Shown here piece by piece: positions 16,375-23,065 of a stretch of DNA of 29,036 nt (within the stretch, counting starts at the first letter, position 1; the number at the start of each line of letters is the position of its first letter). Made by a program: the position numbers and the translations under genes. Under the pieces are notes generated by a model. The model did not search any database and was not told where the DNA came from. It saw nothing but the letters and a program-made list of their open reading frames with translations. This DNA comes from Clostridia bacterium (GTDB lineage: Bacteria; Bacillota; Clostridia; Oscillospirales; CAG-272), in the NCBI GenBank assembly GCA_017621015.1, contig JAGAUC010000004.1:1-29036 (forward strand). Reading direction: 5' to 3'.

Positions 16375-17717
16375 AAACGACATTTATCTTTCGCAAGTAC
16401 ATTTCTTTCCTTTTTGTCCTTCTCGGCATTTTTCTCCTCACCCCTCCAGCAAACGCCCACGCCGGTAAGACCGACGCAAGCGGCGGACATTACGATCAAG
16501 ACAGCGGTACGTACCACTACCACCATGGCTACCCGGCACATCAGCACATAGGTGGGCAATGCCCCTATGATTTTGATGATAAAACAGGGCAATCCTCCGG
16601 CTCGCCAAGCACAGCCACCAAGGAGACCACCACTTTCACGCCAACGCCAATCGCTCCGCCAAGTTCGGTCGAAACCCTCCCGGACGACGAAGCCTTTTTA
16701 GACAGCGAAACCTCTCAGATCAGCGAGAGTGCTTTAGCTACGCGCCCCTCGAGCCCTGGCGGTTATTCCGGAAATAGCGGCTCCGGCGGCGGATATTCGG
16801 GAAGTCATTTCTCACCAAGCCGCACCGGCTCCGACGATTTTTCCGAGGCTTTCACGTGGTTGTTTATCCTTGCCATTGTCATCGGAGTGATCGCCATGAT
16901 CGCATCCTCCGTCAAGAACCAAGCGGAAGCTGAGGAGCGCCGCGCACGAGAGCAGGCACAAATTGCACAAGCAGAAAAAGCCCGAATGGAGAAGCAAAAA
17001 GCCCTTCGAGAGGAACAAGAAAGACGCCAAAGGGAAGCCGCCGCCCGTGCAGAGCGAGAGCAAGAGGAGAAGATCCGCGAGTTGCATAACGCGTACGACG
17101 GCAAACACATTCTCCATTTTGTAGACATCCCCAAGGGCTCGGAAATGAACCTTGACGGTCTGCCGCGTGAGATCGGTGCCGCTTCAGAATGGGGTGACAA
17201 GTACACCTTCTATGTCACCAAGGACGGAACAAGCTTTCACACAAAAAGCTGCTATTATGCCCGTTACGGGCGTGCAACTCACGCCCTCCGCGTCGGTACA
17301 GACCGCCACCCCTGCAAGCTATGCGGGGCAACGCTCCCGCCGCTTGAATGGGCAATCGAATACCGAAGGATTCAAAGCCTCGCCGCTGCATATGACCTTA
17401 ACGTGGATTTCACACCGCCGCCGACCTGGTACCCGCCCTTCGTTATACGCGCCGACCGTACGGTTCTCTCAAAAGGCTTTATTACAAGCCTCGATCCCGC
17501 CCGCGTAAAACGCGCGACTGAGGAGATTTTCACAATAACCGAGCACTCAGACGGTAGAAGTGCCGACGTGTCGCCCAAGGACAAGATGGATAGCTACACA
17601 ACAACACTCACCCGGTGCGCGTGCCCGGACAATTCGATCCGCCACGCCACCTGCAAGCACATGATCGCTCTTGCTATTCACCGAGGCTTACTTGAGATCA
17701 AGCAAAGCAAGCTCTAA
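16371..17717 (+). CDS. YHYH-domain membrane protein with C-terminal SWIM zinc finger
   Basis: 448 residues. The start is taken as GTG at 16371, overlapping the lipoprotein stop; the next possible start upstream (16323) lies inside that gene. Residues 1-30 are a signal peptide ending ANAHA. Residues ~31-65 hold the His-rich YHYH motif (GGHYDQDSGTYHYHHGYPAHQH...CPYDF). A Ser/Thr/Gly-rich linker, one transmembrane helix (~165-182) and a long charged Ala/Arg/Glu/Gln coiled coil (~185-245) follow. Then come a Cys/His segment (FHTKSCYYARYG...HPCKLCG) and a terminal SWIM finger, CACPDNSIRHATCKH (CxCx9CxH). The His-rich part should be outside and the SWIM part inside. SWIM domains bind nucleic acid or protein. 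Function unknown. Confidence 0.7.
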   Translation: MKTTFIFRKYISFLFVLLGIFLLTPPANAHAGKTDASGGHYDQDSGTYHYHHGYPAHQHIGGQCPYDFDDKTGQSSGSPSTATKETTTFTPTPIAPPSSVETLPDDEAFLDSETSQISESALATRPSSPGGYSGNSGSGGGYSGSHFSPSRTGSDDFSEAFTWLFILAIVIGVIAMIASSVKNQAEAEERRAREQAQIAQAEKARMEKQKALREEQERRQREAAARAEREQEEKIRELHNAYDGKHILHFVDIPKGSEMNLDGLPREIGAASEWGDKYTFYVTKDGTSFHTKSCYYARYGRATHALRVGTDRHPCKLCGATLPPLEWAIEYRRIQSLAAAYDLNVDFTPPPTWYPPFVIRADRTVLSKGFITSLDPARVKRATEEIFTITEHSDGRSADVSPKDKMDSYTTTLTRCACPDNSIRHATCKHMIALAIHRGLLEIKQSKL

Positions 17718-17742
17718 AACCAATCCGTAGAAAGGACCCCAC

Positions 17743-18895
17743 ATGACCGAATTCTACATCTCTTCAAATAAATATAGCCTGGTCGAGCGCAAGACCAAGC
17801 ACAACGGCACGGTGTATGACGTCATGTTCCGCGTGGTCACACTTGACGGCATCGAGCGCCAGAAGAGGCTTTCGGGCTTCAAGAACAAAACGCTTGCCAA
17901 GCAAGCCTACCTCGACTTTGTCACCGAAAAATGCGAGCTCGTCAAAAATAACCCTCTCAAAAAACATAAGCCCGATAAACAGGTTCCCACCGTCGGTGAG
18001 CTCCACCGCTCCTACACGCCGCTCTCGGCGGCCAGTGCAAGGAGGCTTCCTTGTATAGCAAGCAGAGCACCTACGATCTTTTTGTAAAACCAAAATTCGA
18101 GGATCGTAAGATCACCGATCTCAACAAGCAGGAGTTGCTCCTTTGGCAAGACGCCCTCTGGAGCACAAGAAACCCGAAGACCAAAAAGCCGTATTCCTAT
18201 AACTACCTTTCAAAAATTCGCGCCTCCTTTTCCACCTTTCTATCCTGGGTGGAGGAGCGCTACGAGTACAGAAACGCTACGAGTACAGAAACGAATTCAA
18301 GGGCGTGAAGGCGCCAAAGCGACGCACCGCACCCACCAAGATGCAGATCCGGACAAGGGAAGAGTTCGAGCGGTTTATAGAAAAGGTAGACGATCCCGCC
18401 TACCACGCCTTTTTTACACTTTTGTTCTTCACCGGCCGCCGCAAGGGCGAGATCCTCGCATTAAAGCCGGAGAAGGTGAACCTTAAAAAGAAAACGATCA
18501 CCTTCGACGCCTTGATCACGCGTCACACCATCGACAGCGCCGCCTACCGCGAGACAACAACCAAGGCAGAGAAGGTGCAGACCGTCCCGATTTGCGACGT
18601 TGTCACGCGCGAATTGACGGCCTATAAAGGACAAGCTCCTTATTATTTCGGCGGTGAGCGACCGCTCGCTCACACCACCCTCACCCGATACTTACAGAAG
18701 AAGTGCGAGGAAGCAGGGGTGAAGATCATCCGCATCCACGACCTGCGCCACTCCTTTGTTTCCATGCCGATTCACCTGGGCACCAATTATATGGTTGTCG
18801 TCGATCTCATCGGCGACACCGTCGAGCAGGTCCTCAAAACCTACGCCCATCTTTACGAATCCGACAAGCTTGATATTATCTCGGAAATTAAATAA
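17743..18895 (+). pseudogene. Degenerate tyrosine-recombinase integrase
   Basis: One integrase split over three frames. Frame A (17743 to ~18014) carries an N-terminal arm-binding domain; frame B (~18015-18293) the SAM-like core-binding domain (YSKQSTYDLFVKPKFEDRKITDL...); frame C (~18290-18895) the catalytic domain (FFTGRRKGEIL, HDLRHSF, TYAHLY). A 1-nt loss near 18013-18018 causes the first break. A 17-bp tandem duplication at 18260-18293 causes the second; removing one copy restores ...EERYEYRNEFKGVKAPKRR. The second catalytic His is Asp in LIGDTVEQVLKTYAHLY, one base change from His. The Arg, HxxR and Tyr positions remain. It should be inactive. AAAGGACC precedes the ATG. Confidence 0.9.
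18260..18293 (+). repeat. 17-bp perfect tandem duplication inside the integrase
   Basis: CTACGAGTACAGAAACG occurs twice head to tail (18260-18276 and 18277-18293). Seventeen bases is not a multiple of three, so it shifts the integrase frame. Confidence 0.98.
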
Positions 18896-18959
18896 CCCCC
18901 CTTTTGTTTGCAACTCGCTTTCTGTTGCACAAAACAAAAAAGTAACATTTTTTAGTAAC

Positions 18960-18999
18960 AAAATGACCTAAAATAGCCCAAAATAGCCCAAAATGAGCA
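18960..18999. repeat. Four 10-bp AAAAT-repeats beside the attachment region
   Basis: Units AAAATGACCT, AAAATAGCCC, AAAATAGCCC and AAAATGAGCA follow each other at 10-bp steps, one helical turn each. They lie between the dead integrase and the tRNA terminator and could be old integrase arm-type sites or simple sequence drift. Confidence 0.5.
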
Positions 19000-19034
19000 A
19001 AAAGAAAACCCTTGAAACCTAACAATTTCAAGGG
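18999..19034 (-). terminator. Terminator of the former tRNA-Gly transcript
   Basis: Minus strand: 9-bp perfect stem CCCTTGAAA/TTTCAAGGG (19034-19026 with 19017-19009), 8-nt loop, then TTTTCTTTTT. It lies directly downstream of the tRNA 3' fragment, as expected for a tRNA gene whose front part has been displaced. Confidence 0.8.
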
Positions 19035-19045
19035 CTTTCAAAATA

Positions 19046-19070
19046 TGGAGCGGATAACGGGAATCGAACC
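19046..19070 (-). other. Attachment site: displaced 3' end of a tRNA-Gly gene
   Basis: On the minus strand the 25 bases run from the T-loop (GGTTCGATT) through CCCGT and the acceptor strand TATCCGC to TCCA. The 5' half of a tRNA is missing: just upstream (higher coordinate) the sequence breaks from any T-stem pairing (CCAGG instead of ACGGG). An acceptor ending ATCCGC-T-CCA with a GCGGAT-type start is usual for tRNA-Gly. This is the classic 3'-end attachment core, and the intact integrase gene ends 174 bp to the right. The reconstituted full tRNA should lie at the element's far end, outside the window. Confidence 0.85.
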
Positions 19071-19120
19071 TGGCAAAAGTGGTCAAAAAAGTGTTTAAAA
19101 TAAAGGGGTTTATGAAAATT

Positions 19121-19140
19121 GTGTGGAATTTCGTGTGGAA
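19121..19140. repeat. Direct repeat GTGTGGAA x2, possible integrase arm sites
   Basis: GTGTGGAA occurs at 19121-19128 and 19133-19140, 12 bp apart, between the attachment core and the integrase stop. Such short repeats are typical of arm-type sites. The 19071-19200 stretch otherwise shows no gene. Confidence 0.45.
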
Positions 19141-19200
19141 AATGTTATTGTTGGGAGCCGGTTTGGCGTGAGGTGGTTGCGAAGAGATTAAAAATGGGGT

Positions 19201-19224
19201 GCCCCAAAAAAGGGGGCTTTTTTT
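19201..19224 (+). terminator. Intrinsic terminator at the element edge
   Basis: Stem GCCCC/GGGGC with loop AAAAAAG and a TTTTTTT tail on the plus strand. It would stop transcription entering the element from the left. The minus-strand tail is weaker, but the hairpin could also serve the integrase gene. Confidence 0.65.
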
Positions 19225-19243
19225 ATTTTTCAAATCTTTATGG

Positions 19244-20323
19244 TCACATCATCTCGGCGAAGTAGTCATTCAGGCGGTCGGTGAAACCGGTTTTTTTACC
19301 CTTCATAATGTGGCCGTAGACTTGGTTGATCATATTCTCGGAGTTATGTCCGACGTAGTCGGCGATATACATCTTCGGGACGTTCAGAAGGAGCATAACC
19401 GAGACGGTGTAGTGTCTGAGGCTATGAAAGCGGTAACGCTTGATTCCGCATTGCTTGAGGAGGGCTACATATCTATTGTAGACAGTGTTCGGGGAAAGGC
19501 TTGTGACAAACTCCTCGTCTGAATGCTCCTTTCGGATACGTGCGAGCGCCTTCTCGACGACCGGGATCATGGGGATTGTTCGCGTGCTTGCCATAGTCTT
19601 GGTCGTCTTCATTACAAGCTTGTCGTTCTCATCGTAGACAAGGGCGCCCTTTATGGTGATGGTGTTCTTATTAAAGTCTACATCGGACCAGCGCAGTGCG
19701 CAGATCTCGCTTCTTCGCATACCGCAGCAGGCGGCAAGGTAAAGCGGAGCCTCAATGGGAAGGCCCTTAGATTTGTCGAGAAGCGTCTTGACCTCCTCAT
19801 CGGTGGGAATCTCGATCTCGGTCTTTTCCTTTTGCGGAAGGGTGGTTTTCAGCGGCATATCGGGGCGGTAGATGGAGAGCACTGCCGAGATCAGGCCGTG
19901 GATATTACGTACGGTCTTGGCGCTATGATCGGCCGCTTCGATGTTGATGGCCACCTGAATGTCCTGTTGTCTGAGTTTATTTACGGGGATGTGCATAAGC
20001 GAGGGGAGGCACTTCTTCCGCATTCTCTTGTACTCACGGATGGTGGAAGGGGAGAGAACTGCCGATTTGGATTCGATGTATTTATCGAGCGCCTCGCCGA
20101 AGGTCATCTTTGATGGATTGGTTTTTATGTCGGTGCCTTCGTCGCGGTCGCGCAAACGGTCGATTGCCCAATGCACGACGGTGTTGTAATCCTTATCCGT
20201 GAAGCTGTCGTTCAGTTTCTTTCCCGTGGCGGGATCTTTACCTATATAGATCTGCACGCGATATGAGCCGCTTGGGAGCTGACTGATGGCAGGGATCTTA
20301 TCTTTCTTTTTGGTGCGGGGCAT
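19244..20323 (-). CDS. Tyrosine-type site-specific integrase (intact)
   Basis: 359 residues. The N-terminal arm-binding domain (~12-60; SYRVQIYIGKDPATGKKLNDSFTDKDYNTVVHW) is followed by a SAM-like core-binding domain (~70-155) and the catalytic domain (~170-350). Catalytic residues are all present: Arg203 (CGMRRSEICALRW), Lys242 (KTTKTMASTRTIP), His300 and Arg303 (HSLRHY), His326 (YVGHNSENM) and Tyr336 (QVYGHI). It recombines the element with the chromosome. The gene points at the tRNA-Gly 3' fragment 174 bp away, so that tRNA is the likely target. AAAGGAAAAGAT precedes the ATG. Confidence 0.95.
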   Translation of the reverse strand: MPRTKKKDKIPAISQLPSGSYRVQIYIGKDPATGKKLNDSFTDKDYNTVVHWAIDRLRDRDEGTDIKTNPSKMTFGEALDKYIESKSAVLSPSTIREYKRMRKKCLPSLMHIPVNKLRQQDIQVAINIEAADHSAKTVRNIHGLISAVLSIYRPDMPLKTTLPQKEKTEIEIPTDEEVKTLLDKSKGLPIEAPLYLAACCGMRRSEICALRWSDVDFNKNTITIKGALVYDENDKLVMKTTKTMASTRTIPMIPVVEKALARIRKEHSDEEFVTSLSPNTVYNRYVALLKQCGIKRYRFHSLRHYTVSVMLLLNVPKMYIADYVGHNSENMINQVYGHIMKGKKTGFTDRLNDYFAEMM

Positions 20324-20353
20324 ATCTTTTCCTTTCTTTGGAGTACGAGATTA

Positions 20354-21475
20354 TTATGTGTTTCTTCCTTTGCAGAATGTCACGATTCCGGCTATAATGA
20401 GCAGAATGTTTGCCAGTATTGCATCGTTGCGTGTTAAATTGTCAATTAGAAAGACAATATTAAGAAGGATCAAAAGCAATCCCGTGAACATAAATGTGAA
20501 TTTTTGAGTTTCAATTTTCTTTAAGATGCGACTTACCGTTTCTTTAAGAACAAAGTATGCAATAGTCACACCGGCACACATAGCAAACATATCAGGAGTG
20601 TTTTCGCCCATTCGCATTGTCCACTCTACGAGGATATTCAAAATTGGAATGTAGGATATCAGTAAAAAAATAAGGGATACAATTAAAACAATTATTACGT
20701 CAACAATATAAAATTCTAACAATCCCAAAACAGACAAAGGAAGGGAGACAAGCACGCTTTTTGCTATATTTGTTTTTTTGATGTTCTGTCTTAAGGGGGA
20801 GAGAGGGATTGTCTCGCTCAAAGCTTTTAATTCGTCCTCTGTTTTCCTAAGTGAGCTTTCAATCTCAGATGTTTTTCTATATGAATCATTTACATCGTCA
20901 ATAAAAAGAGCATATAATTTTCGAAGTTTAGAATGATCACTATCTTCATATAAGGCAAAATCAATCATCACATAAAATTGTTGTATAGCAATTGCTAACT
21001 TTTTAGATATTTGATTGCTTTTGTTTTTTTGAGTAAAACTTTCGACCAATGTTTTGAACTTGTCGATGATATAGTTGATTGAAAGTCCATTATTTTCAAT
21101 GATGGTAAATTCGTCTTTGCCGACTTCGTGGTGTATGGCAACAAGAATATTATAAAATTTTAATAGTTGTTTTGCGGTTAAATTGAATACATCTATATCT
21201 GAAAGTGCGTTGTTAAGTTGAAATAGTTTGTTAGATAAAGTGTAATCATTTCCGTCATATGCGCACGCTATATCACCAAAATGAAAATCAACAGCTGTTA
21301 TCTCATAAGTAAAATACTCAAAATTACAGAAATACGGATACCGTTTTTCAAGTTGTTTGTTGAACTTGCTATAAAGGCAATCAATTTTTTTGTGAATCAG
21401 ACTAAGCTGTTTTTCTAAGCGTTTCTTTTGTTTTGAGAGTTTAGATATTTCGGTCAGGGATGATCTTTGACTCAT
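20354..21475 (-). CDS. AT-rich coiled-coil/membrane protein, prophage cargo
   Basis: 373 residues. Residues ~1-45 are a Lys-rich coiled coil (KLSKQKKRLEKQLSLIHKKID), ~46-230 a soluble helical region, and the C-terminal third has four or five hydrophobic helices (from ~245: VLVSLPLSVLGLLEFYIVDVIIVLIVSL...). The DNA is far more AT-rich than its neighbours. It lies between the integrase and the immunity genes, a usual place for lysogenic-conversion genes such as superinfection exclusion or abortive infection, but no known family is recognised; that role is inferred from place only. GGTGG lies seven bases before the ATG. It is co-directional with the integrase and divergent from immA. Confidence 0.7.
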   Translation of the reverse strand: MSQRSSLTEISKLSKQKKRLEKQLSLIHKKIDCLYSKFNKQLEKRYPYFCNFEYFTYEITAVDFHFGDIACAYDGNDYTLSNKLFQLNNALSDIDVFNLTAKQLLKFYNILVAIHHEVGKDEFTIIENNGLSINYIIDKFKTLVESFTQKNKSNQISKKLAIAIQQFYVMIDFALYEDSDHSKLRKLYALFIDDVNDSYRKTSEIESSLRKTEDELKALSETIPLSPLRQNIKKTNIAKSVLVSLPLSVLGLLEFYIVDVIIVLIVSLIFLLISYIPILNILVEWTMRMGENTPDMFAMCAGVTIAYFVLKETVSRILKKIETQKFTFMFTGLLLILLNIVFLIDNLTRNDAILANILLIIAGIVTFCKGRNT

Positions 21476-21542
21476 TTTTTGTCCACCTTTTTTTTTATGT
21501 TTGATTTTGGCAGTATCGTTCCCGGCGAGGCGGAGAAGGATA

Positions 21543-21580
21543 TTGCATAGACCTTCGCAATCTGATAGGATAGAATTGCG
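21543..21580 (+). promoter_or_regulatory. immA promoter with dyad across the -10 box
   Basis: -35 TTGCAT (21543-21548), 17-bp spacer, -10 TAGGAT (21566-21571). A perfect dyad CGCAAT (21556-21561)/ATTGCG (21575-21580) flanks the -10 with a 13-bp centre. Transcription should start near 21578, after the left arm, so the dyad more likely acts as DNA (operator) than as an RNA hairpin. The same design recurs at 15711-15749. Confidence 0.7.
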
Positions 21581-21594
21581 GAGGTGATATAGTA

Positions 21595-22266
21595 ATGAAA
21601 GACAAAAATCAGAATTCGGCGGAAGCGGTGCAATCGCGTGAGAGGTACAAGCTTGTGCGCGACAACGCGTGGCGAATGCTTCTGAAGCATCGAGTGCGCA
21701 CGCTTCCTGTGGACGTGTTCGATGTCTGTCGGCGCGAGGGAATCCGTGTGATGAGTTATCGCGCGGCGGCGGAGCGCGGGCTCCTTGAGGTGCTCGGTGG
21801 TGTGACCGACGGGAAGGACGGCTTTGCCCTAGTCGTTCGCGGCAAGAAGCTGATCTTCTACGATGACACGCTCTCGATCGGGCGGCAGCGGTTTACCGTG
21901 GCACACGAGCTGGGGCATTTTGCAATGGGCGACGTGGGCGCGGAGCCGACGGCGCGGAACGTAGAGCCGAGTGATAAGGACTCAGATACCGAGAGGCTCG
22001 CCAATATGTTTGCGGCGCGGCTTCTTTCACCGGCTTGTGTTCTTTGGGGGCTTGGCGTGCGCTCTGCTGAGGAGATCGCGGAAATCTGCGGTCTCTCGCG
22101 TGCGGCGTCGGAGTGGCGCTTTCGGCGTCTCTTGGAGCTCTACGAGCGCGAGCGAGGGTGGCTTGCTCAGCGTGGGCGGAGCTGTTTCCTTTCCTCGACG
22201 CTTGAAGCCAAGGTCTATTCGCGGTTTGAGCGGTTTATCAAGACTCAGAATCGCCGATCTGATTGA
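21595..22266 (+). CDS. immA: ImmA/IrrE-family metallo-endopeptidase
   Basis: 223 residues. The zinc motif HELGH (His104-Glu105...His108) lies in QRFTVAHELGHFAMGD, and DTERLANMFAARLLSP follows with the third ligand region, both typical of ImmA/IrrE (Peptidase_M78). These enzymes cleave an XRE repressor after DNA damage and so start excision or the lytic cycle. The protein starts after GGAGGTGAT. Unusually, it is not in the repressor's operon: it runs convergently and overlaps the repressor gene by 29 bases tail to tail. A fragment of a related gene is present at 15620-15712. Confidence 0.92.
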   Translation: MKDKNQNSAEAVQSRERYKLVRDNAWRMLLKHRVRTLPVDVFDVCRREGIRVMSYRAAAERGLLEVLGGVTDGKDGFALVVRGKKLIFYDDTLSIGRQRFTVAHELGHFAMGDVGAEPTARNVEPSDKDSDTERLANMFAARLLSPACVLWGLGVRSAEEIAEICGLSRAASEWRFRRLLELYERERGWLAQRGRSCFLSSTLEAKVYSRFERFIKTQNRRSD

Positions 22267-22609
22267 GGATCGCTTCGATGGCGTCAAGCTGCTCCTTAGT
22301 ATATCTTCTGACGATGGCCTTGCCGTCGCGGTGGACGATGACAACGTCCTCCTCAAAGCTCTCTCCTTCGGGGGAGGGCTTTTCTTTTTCGGCAAATAAT
22401 TGAAGATCGATTTCCCACCCCATCAAATAGGAGGGGGTTACATCTAAAAGCCGAGACAAGGTTTCCACTTTGTCTGTTGGTATATTGGTGACAATGTCAT
22501 TTTCATATTTATATATCGCTTGTTTTGTTGTGCCAAGCGCATTGGCAAGCGTCTCTTGTGACAACCCCTTCTTAAGTCGAGCCGCTTTAATTCTTGATCC
22601 TATGGTCAT
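22238..22609 (-). CDS. XRE-family phage repressor (CI/ImmR-like)
   Basis: 123 residues from the ATG after AAGGAGGTGATCTAT, a near-perfect ribosome binding site. Residues ~3-60 are a Cro/C1 helix-turn-helix (IGSRIKAARLKKGLSQETLANALGTTKQAIYKYENDIVTNIPTDKVETLSRLLDVTPSYLMGWE). The C-terminal part is acidic, then basic, and short (EEDVVIVHRDGKAIVRRYTKEQLDAIEAILNQI), with no LexA-type protease domain, so induction probably depends on ImmA. It is divergent from the Cro-like gene across operators of the form AACTT..AAGTT, which overlap both promoters. Confidence 0.88.
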   Translation of the reverse strand: MTIGSRIKAARLKKGLSQETLANALGTTKQAIYKYENDIVTNIPTDKVETLSRLLDVTPSYLMGWEIDLQLFAEKEKPSPEGESFEEDVVIVHRDGKAIVRRYTKEQLDAIEAILNQIGDSES

Positions 22610-22632
22610 ATAGATCACCTCCTTGTGTTGAT

Positions 22633-22664
22633 ATATTATCACATAACTTGAAAGTTGTCAAGTT
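22633..22664 (-). promoter_or_regulatory. Repressor promoter with overlapping operator
   Basis: Minus strand: -35 TTGACA (22661-22656), 17-bp spacer ending in TGA, -10 TAATAT (22638-22633). The palindrome AACTTGAAAGTT (22645-22656) lies in the spacer, and a further half-site pair GTTGTCAAGTT (22654-22664) covers the -35, so the repressor could shut off its own gene. Confidence 0.8.
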
Positions 22665-22686
22665 TTTCGGAAAAAAATTCAAAAAT

Positions 22687-22718
22687 GACTTGACAAGTTA
22701 CAAAAATTGTGGTATCAT
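22687..22718 (+). promoter_or_regulatory. Early (rightward) promoter with operator on the -35
   Basis: -35 TTGACA (22690-22695), 17-bp spacer ending in TGG (extended -10), -10 TATCAT (22713-22718). The operator ACTTGACAAGT (22688-22698) coincides with the -35. It should drive the Cro-like gene and the early operon. Confidence 0.85.
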
Positions 22719-22724
22719 ATGGTA

Positions 22725-22736
22725 AACTTATAAGTT
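22725..22736. promoter_or_regulatory. Operator palindrome just after the early start site
   Basis: AACTTATAAGTT is a perfect 12-bp palindrome of the same AACTT-N2-AAGTT type as the site at 22645-22656. It lies seven bases past the early -10 box, so bound repressor would block initiation. Confidence 0.75.
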
Positions 22737-22761
22737 ACTTTGTGCGATAGGAGGTGAAAAT

Positions 22762-22968
22762 ATGTTGAACAAAAACGCATTAAGGGCAGAGATGGTTAGA
22801 CATGGACTTACTCAAAAGCAAGTTGCAAAAGCTATTGGTGTCAGTGAAAAAACCTTTTTTTTAAGGATGAAATCCGGGGTTTTTGGCACAGATGAGGTGG
22901 CAAAGCTGATTGAACTTTTGGAGATAAAAGATCCGATGTCTATTTTTTTTGCCAACGAAGTAACTTGA
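22762..22968 (+). CDS. Small Cro-like HTH protein
   Basis: 68 residues. RAEMVRHGLTQKQVAKAIGVSEKTFFLRMKSGVFGTDEVAKLIELLEI is a compact helix-turn-helix covering nearly the whole protein, ending DPMSIFFANEVT, a form common in Firmicutes phages downstream of the early promoter. It probably competes with the repressor at the shared operators. GGAGGTG lies before the ATG. A further operator palindrome overlaps its stop codon. Confidence 0.85.
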   Translation: MLNKNALRAEMVRHGLTQKQVAKAIGVSEKTFFLRMKSGVFGTDEVAKLIELLEIKDPMSIFFANEVT

Positions 22969-22976
22969 AAAGTTAC
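22960..22976. promoter_or_regulatory. Distal operator palindrome overlapping the Cro-like stop
   Basis: GTAACTTGAAAAGTTAC is a perfect palindrome with 7-bp arms around GAA. It shares the AACTT..AAGTT half-sites with the divergent promoter region 250-300 bp away and could allow looping or act on transcription into the next genes. Confidence 0.65.
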
Positions 22977-22994
22977 CACGCCTCGGATTGTGAT

Positions 22995-23060
22995 AAAAAA
23001 AGACCGCCGCGCTCGGCGAAGCGCAACGGTCAAGAGAGTGCAGATATGATATCAACTGCA
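22995..23060 (-). ncRNA. Predicted small RNA on the minus strand
   Basis: A minus-strand promoter (23066-23094) and a strong minus-strand terminator face each other about 65 bp apart. The terminator is an interrupted stem GACCG-GCGCT/AGCGC-CGGTC (23031-23002) followed by TTTTTTT. The dyad GAGTGCAG/CTGCACTC (23036-23063) would give the RNA a partial 5' hairpin or act as operator over the start site. A short frame from a TTG at 23055 (ISYLHSLDRCASPSAAVFFYHN...) also follows an AGGAG, so a small peptide cannot be excluded. Confidence 0.55.
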
Positions 23061-23065
23061 CTCCT

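Noticed and set aside
18051..18308. Separate small genes at 18051 and 18305
   Set aside because: They are the middle and end of one integrase; restoring one base and removing one 17-bp copy joins them.
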